This document shows positions 36,660-46,800 of a stretch of DNA of 64,000 nucleotides, piece by piece; the first letter of the stretch is position 1, and the number at the start of each line of letters is the position of its first letter. The position numbers and the translations under genes were made by a program. This DNA comes from Onthophagus taurus (taxonomy: Eukaryota > Arthropoda > Insecta > Coleoptera > Scarabaeidae), in assembly GCF_036711975.1 (NCBI RefSeq), contig NC_091972.1, positions 6,143,001 through 6,207,000 of the forward strand, read 5' to 3'. The notes beneath the pieces are model-generated. The model was given only the letters and a program-made list of their open reading frames with translations, was not told the origin of the DNA and did not search any database.

Positions 36660-38810
36660 ACTTTATGTCATAGAGTGTGTTTTTGTCACCACGGTTTCGA
36701 AATTGGGTATTTCCAAATTCGCTGAGTTCCGACATGGTTCAAAAAGTTCTCCAATATTTAATATTATTCTCTTTTATATAGAGATACTTAAACATGACTC
36801 TTTTTTATTGAAGGACTTTCTAACATCCTATACGGAATAGCTTTTTTCGTGTTTATATGTTACATAGATTTTATAACTTATCTCCTCATCACCTATCCAT
36901 CTATATAATAGACTGACATAACGGACGTATTCATATAGGCATTGAAACTGGACAATTCAGAAATTGGGCCAATTTACAATTACTTGGAGTAATACTATAG
37001 TTACAATTACATCTTTGAATCCTTTTCTATCTTTCAATATAAAGTGTAAGTTGTCCTTCTTAAATGTAACCCTTAAACGCAGAATAATTTAACATTGTAT
37101 TTGAATCTTTTTCCTGCGTCCATCCTCATCGGAGCTTCTTCTTGGTGCAGTATAAGCAATGAGAGAGATTGATGTTCCGTCTGTTGAGTGATTCCTCGGC
37201 CGACAGGAAGCGCGACTCTAATGATACCATTGCGGGTTCGCGGGATTGTTAATGGCGCACCGGGGAATTGACAAATGAAGACGACATAGCCTCCTCTCTT
37301 TTTGTTCTTTCGATCTCTCGAATTAGCAACGAAAGCTACCGCTTTACCTTCAGGTTATTAATGCCTTCATGCTAATCGACGTTTTTGTCCTACTTACTTT
37401 TCAATAGATCGACGGACTTACCTAACTGGTTAAGACTTGTTAAGTTCAAGAAGCGGATTTGACATTTTTAGGTCACTTTGATTTATCAGTTTCTATATCA
37501 AAATGTTATTTAATATCTTTATGGATTAATTAATAATATTTTTTATAATTCATTTTTTTTGTTTGGTAAATATTTATTAACGACTTTCTTTGTTTCGTTT
37601 GTTGTATAATTTAAGAAAAAAGAAGAAACATAAGAATGGGATTTCGAAGGATTTCTTTTTAAGAGTGGTAGCGGTAACGACGACGACTACTATCGGCCCC
37701 CGATGCAGACCAAAGCCTCGAGAGCGCTCGGTCGTTCGTCTAATTAATTGCCGTTGATTGGATTGCACTATTGGGCCCCCTTAAGTATCTGGTTAACAGC
37801 GGCTTATACGTGTATCCGCCTCGACCGCATCGACGAGGAACCGAAGAGAGTAACGAGTTCGGTTCAGCAGCAGTTTCTGCGACCGCTTTTGTACACCGCT
37901 TTCGTGCCGATCGGCCTAATTGGCTTTTATGATTTTTCGACTGGTCAAAAAACTTTTAACCACAACAACATTAATGACTTATCATTTCACACCAATAATC
38001 TACATATATGTTATAAATTTTTTGACTAGAATGTTTTTTAATTATTTTCTATTAAAATGTTAACTAACATTTTTATATCATTCCAATAGAACTTAAAGAA
38101 ACTAAAGAAACAAGAAAGAATTGAACGGAGTGGTAATAAATTTCTGTAGACCCTTTTAGTAGTTGTATTTTGATTTTGATCGCGCGTCGACTGGAAAGCG
38201 CCTAATCTTCTATCTCCTCGTGTATTTTTTTTTGTAAGAATATATCAAACGTTTGCCGATTCATTTCAAGATTCGAAACGCGTCGTCAAACTTCTTCGGT
38301 TGTTGGTCGGTCACGAAGAGTTTTAGGTTGTTGGATCCGGTGATTGATGTGCGACGGTCGTAGGGCGGCGGTCGGTCTCTTGTCGAAACCGCTTTTTATA
38401 GGCGCGAGGGCCCCATTAGCCGCGGCCGCGTCGCGCCCGTAATGGGAACCGTTTTTCTTCGCGGAACAACGTAGAACGCTTCCACAACGCCGATCGAGGA
38501 TTATCACCGATTCGAACCGTTTCCGAAATGCGACCCGAATTTTAACAACCGCAGTTTACATAATTTTAAAAGACAACCACATTGAGAATTTTCAATTTAC
38601 AATCCAAGTTTTTGAAGTGTTTTATTATAAAATAATAAATTTTTTTCTCCAGTTGTATAGGCAACTTAAAATACAAAAAGAAGTGATTCAATTTAAAAAG
38701 GAATGCAAGATATACATTTAAAAGCAACTTCATATACCTTTCATATATAAAATGCAATTGAGTCATAACATTTAAGTAAAATAAAGTTCAACAATACTGC
38801 GAAAGCGTTT
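36660..38810. other. Intergenic sequence left of GCLM with GC-rich blocks
   Basis: AT-rich DNA with GC-rich blocks at about 37120-37380, 37640-37930 and 38150-38530. No coding frame or repeat family recognised. The blocks lie 0.3-1.7 kb beyond the 3' end of GCLM, so they are not its promoter. Confidence 0.3.
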
Positions 38811-38817
38811 ATAATCT

Positions 38818-39730
38818 TTATTTCCTCAAACTGATTAAATATCCTTTAGTTGCCAAAACTCCACGACATTTAATGTGGACCAAAAATCTTAAAACCCAAT
38901 TTAATTGAAGATCTTGGCTAAATATTTGATTTATTCTATCGTGTGGTAAAATATCTAAAAAAAAAATAAATAAAATTACTTTAAGAAAAAACAAAAATCA
39001 ACATTTACCTGTAGGATCACTATGTGTTAATAATTGTACCTCATGATCTTTACAAAATGCTTGTAAAGTTGGTGGAACTACACAACATGTTGCTAAATTT
39101 ATCTGGATAATACTAGGTTTGATTAAAGCCCATTCATGTAAAGATCTAAATGTAGATTCCTCTACATCTGCAATTCCGATTTGAGATATTTTCTTATTTT
39201 CGGTATATTCCTCTAAAACTTTCCAAACGTTTTGTATTTTGTTTATATCATCGACTTGATTATAAGACATTATAACATTTTGAACTGAATTTACTTGTAA
39301 AACTGATAATGCTGAAAGAATTTAGGTCAAACATTGCTATCAAACAATATTTACTCTTCAACTTACCTTTATCTAAAGCATCCACTACATATTGTTTATC
39401 ATCACTAGTTAAAAACACCTTCAACCCAATTTTCAATTCAGAAATTTCATTATCAGAAATTTTTGCTGTTAAATCATCATGTTGCCTATAAATTACAAAT
39501 GGATCAACCAATTCTAGATTTTCTCCATTATTTTGAAAATCTTTAATAGTGATGTTCATAGCGTCTGTAAGCTAAAAAATATTTAAAAATTAATTTAAAA
39601 CAATTAATAAGTAACACGATTTTACTTCTTCAGTTGGATTTTGCCCTGGTTTTTTCGTTAAATCATTTAATGACAATATATTCCCGGTATTCACAATGAT
39701 ATGATTAACGGTTTTTAAAACTTTTTCCAT
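38818..39730 (-). CDS. Gclm: Glutamate-cysteine ligase regulatory (modifier) subunit
   Basis: Regulatory subunit that pairs with the catalytic subunit GCLC in the cytosol and improves its kinetics in the first, rate-limiting step of glutathione synthesis. Four exons: 39626-39730, 39367-39571, 39009-39311, 38818-38954. All have GT/AG junctions and matching phases, and together give 249 codons plus stop, close to but a little shorter than the usual 270 or so. Recognisable segments are the start MEKVLKTVNHIIVNTGNILS, the LKIGLKVFLTSDD strand-helix of the aldo/keto-reductase-like fold, VNSVQNVIMSYNQ, and the C-terminal WVLRFLVHIKCRGVLATKGY. The start is the first Met after upstream in-frame sequence (MTSVRLESFS...) that lacks family similarity. 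It is divergent from the TMEM14 gene, so the 746-bp gap may be a shared promoter. Antioxidant induction is known for the family; I did not find a clear response element. Confidence 0.93.
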
Positions 39731-40476
39731 GATTGTGATAGTTAAAATGGGTAAATTACAACGAAAAAGACGATACGAAAACGATTCTAACCTAACACTT
39801 GTCAAATGTCAAATGATGACAGCAGAAAAGGATTTGCGATTTTATAACAAAGCACTAGAAAATAAATTTCGTTTTATTACGTAATAACGATAATATATGA
39901 CATTATATTTTATCCTTGAAACAGGTTTTAAAAATTTCATTAAAATTAATAGGTTATTAAAACAACATTTTTAAATCTACTAATAGATGGGGCCACGAAA
40001 ACAACGAAACGAAAAATAATATAAAAGATATCGTATTCGTTTCATTATTTAACATATGATAATTAAGTAATTAACGAAATGATGTTATTTTAAGCAAATT
40101 TAAATATAAAATATCATTAAAAAACTTGATTTTATAAATATTTACTTATTTCAAAACAAGTTTATTGTTAAATTTTTTGTTAATAGATGGCGCAACTTGA
40201 ACTATCTGTCAAAATGTTTAAATATGTCAATATTAAAGTTGTGTTTTTAAACACTTTTTTTACATTTCTTGATAGTTAAGAAAATCGATGTTGTTTACGT
40301 AAAGTTTAATCAATACTTGAGGAATTCCTGGAAACTGAGAATGCATTTTATTCACAAATTCGATAACATATCTATTCGAACTGCGCATTCTCCATCGCGG
40401 TACATTCTAAGTAGATTATTTACATTTTGACACAATCATTCTTAAAAGTTTTCAACTGCAAAATAATCTTTAAAAA
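39731..40476. promoter_or_regulatory. Head-to-head promoter interval between Gclm and the TMEM14 gene
   Basis: 746 bp between two divergent start codons, so both transcription starts and 5' UTRs must fall here or in unseen 5' exons. The sequence is AT-rich, with no obvious TATA box at a fixed distance from either gene and no TGACnnnGC antioxidant element that I can see. The bidirectional role is inferred from gene order. Confidence 0.5.
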
Positions 40477-40884
40477 ATGGGTTTTGATATCCCAGGATTT
40501 GCTTACGCAGCGGTCGTTGCAGCTGGAGGAGCCTTTGGTTATTACAAAGCAGGTTAGATTAAATTTTGAGGTTAACTTTAACCTTTATCTCAATTCTGAC
40601 CCAATTTTTTAATTAAAACTTTAAATATTATAGGGTCAGTCCCGTCTTTAGCCGCAGGAGTTATTTTTGGAACTGTTTTAGCCTATGGGGCTTGGCAAGT
40701 TAGTCAAAACGCAAATAATTATTCCGTACAACTTGCTGCAAGTTCAGTTCTTGCTGGGGTTATGGGTTATCGTTTCTATAACACTGGAAAAGTAATGCCA
40801 GCTGGTGTTATTTGTGCTCTTTCTTTAGCTATGGTCGCTCGAACTGCTCTTAATGCTTCTGGATTGGGACAAAGAAAATTATAA
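40477..40884 (+). CDS. TMEM14-family mitochondrial membrane protein
   Basis: Two exons, 40477-40552 and 40634-40884, joined across an 81-bp intron (AG/GTTAGA donor, TATAG acceptor), give 108 residues, the usual size for TMEM14 proteins (about 105-115). The protein is almost all small and hydrophobic residues in four membrane helices: start MGFDIPGFAYAAVVAAGGAF, then GSVPSLAAGVIFGTVLAYGA after the junction, a glycine-rich helix SVLAGVMGYRFYNTGKVMPA, and the C-terminal ALSLAMVARTALNASG. In vertebrates TMEM14C sits in the inner mitochondrial membrane and helps protoporphyrinogen transport for haem synthesis. Whether this copy equals TMEM14C or TMEM14A cannot be told here, so I give no symbol. 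A possible polyadenylation signal AATAAA is at 41051-41056. Confidence 0.92.
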
Positions 40885-41050
40885 TCGATTTAAATGGTAG
40901 ATTTAAGTATTAAAACGAGTATCCCTTTGATTCCTTTGTAGTCTTCCCTCTCTATTAATATAATAATGCAATAATAACTGTGGATATAATCGTGTTTTTT
41001 TTTGTATATTTTGATGGATTTGGATTTTTTTATATAAATTGAAGGTGTTG

Positions 41051-41056
41051 AATAAA
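41051..41056 (+). terminator. Probable polyadenylation signal of the TMEM14 gene
   Basis: AATAAA 167 bp after the stop codon, followed by a T/G-rich stretch (TTTTGTTGGACTTTG). Confidence 0.5.
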
Positions 41057-41059
41057 AAA

Positions 41060-42055
41060 TTTTGTTGGACTTTGATATCAAGAGATTTATTTTTAAATCC
41101 TCAGTTCTTAGATTAAATTTGATAATTCTTGAGATGTAAGATTAAGTAAAATACAAATTTTATAGTAAATAATATTTCATTCATATTTATTCATTCGCAA
41201 ATACAACATACAATCATTTTTTTATAAAGATTCTTCCATTTTAATGCACAAAGGAACTTAACTAAAAAAAAAAAATACATATAAACTGGTTTTTTTCGTT
41301 GTTTGGCAGTTTTTATTACAAAAAAAGGAATGTTTTATCTTAAGTTGTTCTTGGTTTTTAAAGCAAGTTTTGAATTACTGTGTTTTGCCTTGCCATAAAG
41401 AACCTAATATCACAGATATTTATGTGTATTTTTAATTTTGATGGTCGTAAAAGGCTCTTAATATATGTTTACCAGATATTACATTAAACTAGACCAAAAT
41501 TAAATTTATTAATTAATGGAAGGTCATACGTATTTGTGATGGAATTAGCTCAATACTGGTTTTATAGCAAACTGGTACAATGAGCCTTAGACCCTGTTTC
41601 ATGAAACTACAAGTTTGCAATAATGGTAATATAGGCAAGATTGGGCCTCAACATCAAATCAGTTATCAAAATTATCTGACAAACCTGAATTTCGATTTCA
41701 GTTGCGATTTCGATTTAGTCATAAGATTTATTTAAGAAATTAAAAAATTCGGAGATATGTTTTAATGCAAATAGTTAAGCCCTTTAAATTTTCTGGGCGC
41801 GGAGAACTTGATGACCTGTGAAATGGCAGAAGAGTTCTTGTACCTTATTAGAGTTTTATGAAGAAGTGAGGTAAGAATGGTACTAATGTAAAAGATTTAG
41901 GTACTTTTTTAATAGAAAACGAGGAGCTGCAAGAATTACTGTCCCATTTTAAGAGTGATATAGTCCTCTGCGTCCAGAACTTCTTAAGCATATCTATTTA
42001 CATAATGTGTAATAATGGATTATGTTTTCTATGATAGATAGAGCAATAATTATTA
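41060..42055. other. Intergenic sequence
   Basis: AT-rich, between the TMEM14 3' end and a mariner copy. No gene or known repeat recognised. Confidence 0.4.
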
Positions 42056-42057
42056 TA

Positions 42058-42734
42058 TAGGAGTACAAATAAGTTTCCGCCGTTTGACGAAAGAAGGTTC
42101 CACCAGAAAGTTATGTTGAAACTTCTTTAATTTGAAGAAATCTGCAGTTGAGGCGCATCGATTGCTTTAAGTGAGAGTTGTCGTGAGTGATTTCAAAAGT
42201 TTAAAAACGGTGAGTTTGACGTGGAAGACAAAGAACGTAGTGGAAGGCCGAAAGGGTACGAAGTCACGGAATTGGAAGTATTATTGGAGGAAGATTCGTG
42301 CCAAACGCAAGAACTTGCACTTACATTAAAAGTGATTCAACGAGAAATTTCACATCGTTTAAAGTCGTTGCAAATGATTCAAAAACAAGAAAATCGGATT
42401 CCATATGAACTTAAGCCGAGAGACGTTGAACGCCGATTTTGCATGTGTGAAATGTTGCTTGCCAGACATAAAGGAAAGGGTTTGGTTTTTTGCATCGTAT
42501 AGTCACTGGTGATGACAAATGGATTCACTACGATAATCCAAAGAAGAGAAAATCTTGGGGACCACCTGGCCATGCTTCAACATCGACAGCCAAACCATCC
42601 GCTTGGTGTCGTGTATTATGATTTGCTCAATCCGCGTGAAACCATTACTGCTGCCAGAATGATGGGAAAAGTAGTAGCTAGTGATTCCTAATGATTGATT
42701 GATAGAAAACGGCGGAAACTTATTTATACTCCAA
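42058..42734 (+). mobile_element. mariner element, internally deleted
   Basis: A 677-bp copy flanked by TA. The ends TAGGAGTACAAATAAGTTTC and the inverse of GAAACTTATTTATACTCCAA match at nearly every position, extending through CCGCCGTTT. Full mariners are about 1.3 kb, so roughly half is missing. The inner sequence encodes the N-terminal half of a mariner transposase in the plus direction. Confidence 0.88.
42085..42690 (+). pseudogene. mariner (Mos1/SETMAR-like) transposase, truncated
   Basis: Reading in order: FNLKKSAVEAHRLL (first helix-turn-helix, broken by stops), then a 94-codon open frame from 42221 beginning MEDKERSGRPKGYEVTELEV (the D-x-E-R-S-G-R-P linker typical of mariners) with LLEEDSCQTQELALTLKVIQ and IPYELKPRDVERRF. 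After a frameshift, HRIVTGDDKWIHYDNPKKRK carries the first catalytic Asp in the TGDE/D-K-W-I block, followed by SWGPPGHASTSTAK. Then LGVVYYDLLNPRETIT is cut short. The second and third catalytic Asp region is deleted. Similarity suggests the mauritiana or a related mariner subfamily. Confidence 0.85.
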
Positions 42735-42736
42735 TA

Positions 42737-43505
42737 CAATAAAGTTTACAAAGCATTCATAATATATGTATAAGATTTTGATAATTTTAAATCACCAGCA
42801 TTACAAGGCTTGCACCTTTCATGAAACAGGACCCGTCGTAACAAATGTGATGATCTTTTGACAAGGTACTTTCTGTAAATTTTCTTTTAACCCTTTAACA
42901 CACACTTTATTACAATGAAAAATTATTTTAGAAAGATTTTATCAGATTATGCAAATACTTTATTCTTACTTAATATTGAAATCGATGAGTAGATTTCAAA
43001 ATGACTTAAGCTTATACAAAACATGTTCAAGGGTTAATTACGTTTTGCTACGATCTGATTATTTTTTTTACTTTTCTTAAATCTATTTACATCCTAAACG
43101 GAAATAAATCACAATCTTAACAAATATTCATTTTTTTCTTTAAATCTACAAAAAATGTACATTTTAGAAAAAAAAAGTAAATAGACTAAATAATTAATAG
43201 TAAAAGAATGTATTTACAATTATACAAGAGCAGATAGATTTTTTTGGCAGTAGTACACCTTATTTATCTAAAAAATTATCTTATTCTGAATACGTTTTAT
43301 TTTTATGTTAAGTTTTAAAGTTCATTTTTTATTTTTTGTCCATAAAGCACTTCTACTACTTTTTTATGCACAACCACTAATGAATTAATTAATCAATTAA
43401 TTAAATCGAGTCCAATTTTTTGTGTATATTTTAAACTTCAAAAACACATTATTAAGTCTTAACTTCCCAAAGTTCTTTTCAATGTATTAACTGATTCCCC
43501 TCACG
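42737..43505. other. AT-rich intergenic or 3' UTR sequence
   Basis: No gene seen. Part may be the 3' untranslated region of the minus-strand metalloprotease; TTTATT words (polyadenylation signals on the minus strand) occur, for example near 43260 and 43296. Confidence 0.35.
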
Positions 43506-43509
43506 TTTT

Positions 43510-43526
43510 TTATTCACTGACGAGAG
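43510..43526 (-). CDS. Possible alternative last exon of the metalloprotease
   Basis: The last large exon contains a strong donor (GGTAAGAAT, exon ending at 43900) just before its own stop. If used, the acceptor GATTTTTGCAG followed by CTCTCGTCAGTGAATAA gives a 17-bp terminal exon that ends in frame (residues ALVSE). The two C termini would differ by only a few residues. This is inference from splice signals. Confidence 0.35.
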
Positions 43527-43888
43527 CTGCAAAAATCATTTTTTTATAAATACAACAAAAAATCATTAATTAAACATTTAAAAGTAAGATTGTTAAAAAC
43601 AACGCAAAACACAAATTAGTCGCCCCTTTTTTGTGTATTTTTGCGTGGAATAAAAGACATTCAAGTTAGTCGTAAGACACAATTAAAAAACAATTTCGTT
43701 GGTAAACATGCTGAAAAATGCTGTAAACATCAACAATCAAGAAAACGCTAAGAACAATTAATTAAAAACATGCAATTCATTTTAAAGACATGCAAAGAGA
43801 ATCGTTGTAGAGATAAAAATGATTTTCATAACACAAACAAACAAAAAAAAAGAGGAAGAATAATCTTTTATTTGGAATGTTGAGCAAA

Positions 43889-46800
43889 TCAATTCTTACC
43901 GTCCTTTTTTATTTTGCTACCTTCCAAATCGGAAGATGAAGAATACGAAGTTGCATCATAAGATCGTTTTAAATGATTTCTATTTAAATTACCGCCATCT
44001 CCGGTTGGTTGCGACACTTTACCAAAATTTGCAAAATCATAAGGACTTTTTGTTGTTCTTTGTTTGAAGAGATAATAATTACCAATGTAAGGATTTAATG
44101 TTGATGATGCAGAAATTATATTAGATGGAGTTATCAAGGAGGGGGGAGGGCGCGAAGAAGAACTTGAAATTGATGAAAATCGTTGAAAATCGTATGGAGA
44201 TCTTGTTGTTGAGAAATTAAAGATACTAAATGGGCTGTATTTGAATGAAGAAGGTGGTGATGTTGTTGTGGTACTTATTGATGGGGAAATGGGATTTTGC
44301 TGGTATTGATATTGAAAATTTAACGATGGTGGAGCGTTTTCGAATGATGTTTCATCTTCTTGTGACCTATTTCTAAGAAAAATAAATAATCAAATTTGCA
44401 ACAAACAAGAAATGTATTTAGGTTGGAAGAACATTATTATTATAGACTTACAATGTTCGTCCAGGTGTTCCAGGCGAACCATCTTGCCTGACATAAGATG
44501 GGGTATTTTGAGAGAAATCTGGGATAATATTTTCATGTTCAGCTACACATCTTCCATTAAGACAATACTATAAATACAAAAATAATTAATGATAGATAAT
44601 AAGAAATATTGAAAATAATTTACTTGTCCATCGCCACAAGGAGATCCTTCTGCTGCGGGTCTATAAGCAACACAATATCCACTTCCGGCATCGAAACAAA
44701 ATAATTGGGCGCAAACCCTTTCATCTTTCTGCAACACCATTAATTAATATTACTTTAAAAGACTATATAAAGTTAAAAAAACTTACAAAGCACGCGCTTG
44801 TACCTCTATCCCTTCTACATTGAGCATCTAAAGTAAGCAATTTTCCTGGAAGAACTCTTGGTAAACTATCGTCTTCGTGTGGAGAATTGAATAAACAGCT
44901 GGCGGTATCCCCACTGATTAACAATTTAATTAAAATACTTTGAGATAATTACGTGGAAAGAATAAACATACTTTAAGAAATGATGAAAACTAGCTACACT
45001 ACAAGGAGACCATCTAAAGCCTCTTTCAGTATGCCTAAGATCGGACATGATGTAACCGTCCTCCCATTGGCATTTTTGAGCACCAGGACCCCCAAGATAA
45101 GACGGCGGAGGACTTCCATCGTGTACAGCTCCAAGACTAAGAAAAATACAATTAGATATAATTTAAATAAAATAAATTGATACAACACTTACAGATGACC
45201 AACTTCATGAGCTGCAACGATAATTCCACTGAAACCACCTGTGTCTTCGATAATAGCGACTGAATTAACTTTTTCAAGCCGTTTGTTAATGACGCAAGCT
45301 CCACCGACGTATGCAAAACCTAAATTGAGTTAATTTTTAGTTATAGTTATTGGAGTAAGTTTAAATTTAATGGTGTCTCAGAATCATTATTATTTCTTTG
45401 ATTTGAAACTTTGGATTTGGATAAATCTTCTATTGGAAACAAATTTTGGAAGTTTTAATAGTATATACATAAAATTTTACATTTCTATGTTTTCTGCGGT
45501 GTCTAATATTGTTGTATAGAGAGAACAAGTAAGAACACAAAGCATTGATGGTATTAATTCTTTATTTGTCCTTACTATCAAGCAAATTAGAGGAGTTCAG
45601 GGTGTGGATCAAAATTGGTTGGGTGTGGCATTAATTACGATTCAACTTCTAGGAATGATTCCGAGACACCTATAGTTTATTAAAAAAATAAATTAAAATT
45701 GTTAATAATAATAGATGTTATTCGTTAAAAACCCCAAAATCCAAACAAACATGTTAGAGGTACAAGTAAGCTATTATTATTATTTTGGTCACGTTTTTGG
45801 TGACTTATGTATAGGATAATCCCAAAACCCGTTAGTAATCTTGAATGCATATGGCAAGGAGGAGTACGTGCCAAAAATCTGATGATTACAGATATAAAAG
45901 GAACAGATAAAGGTATGCATTCAATAGGAATGAGTGTTTGTAAATTCATTTCAGGAGAAATCAGATGTTTCAGATAAAAAGATAAGTATAAAAACACAAC
46001 AAAAACATTAACAAGACAAGAAACGTGCATTGGTTTTAAAGTTGGGTTTGTTTCTAAACTTTGGGTATATTTTGGTTAAAACGTGCTTGTTTCTTTTTAA
46101 TTAAGTAGATGTGAAGATATAAACACAACATACAAAAATAATAAAAATTATAAAAAAAAAGATGGAAAGTGCCGTTCGTGTCGTTGGAAATCGGCTATAA
46201 AGGAGAATACGTGCAGAGTTCAAAAACAGCAACAAACAATTAATGTAACTTTTTAGAATAGAAATGATGCAAAAGAGTAAAAGAAAGAAAAGTAAAAAAA
46301 AAAATACATTGAAGATGACGTGCAAATTTTTGTGCTCTCTAATTTTGTCGGCGTATTTCATTTTCGTACCTGCTGTACCGCGATTGCACGAATCTGATGG
46401 ATACGAACGCCTGCACATGTCTAGTCTGGAAAGAATAAATACAAAAACCCGGTCAAACGGGATTTATTTTGAATTTTAGAGAAACTACTCTTTTTCTTTT
46501 ATTTTTGGAAAAACAAAAACAAAAATTGCCCTGATGTGGTTTTGTGCTGTATACAAAAAATAATAAAAAGAAATTGATTTTGGGAAATGTTCGGGGAAAA
46601 AAATAAAAATTGTAATTAGAAATATTAAAATCGTTGGTTTTTCTTTTGCATTGGTGATGGTTAGTGATTTTGCTGTAAAACTATGTACACCCACAACTAC
46701 TAAAATAATCAGCTTTTTTTTTTGAAGGACAATTACCGGCTGTTCCTTTGGTGCAACGTCCTCCTTTCCTGCGGCGGCACATATCATATCTAAATAACAT

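Noticed and set aside
38286..38507. Minus-strand 73-codon frame in the GC-rich block as an extra 3' exon of Gclm
   Set aside because: Gclm already ends with a family-typical C terminus and stop at 38818; the frame has no similarity to it.
46101..46418. 105-codon minus-strand frame as a separate gene
   Set aside because: Its first part is the alternative exon B of the metalloprotease; the rest is intron read through the donor site.
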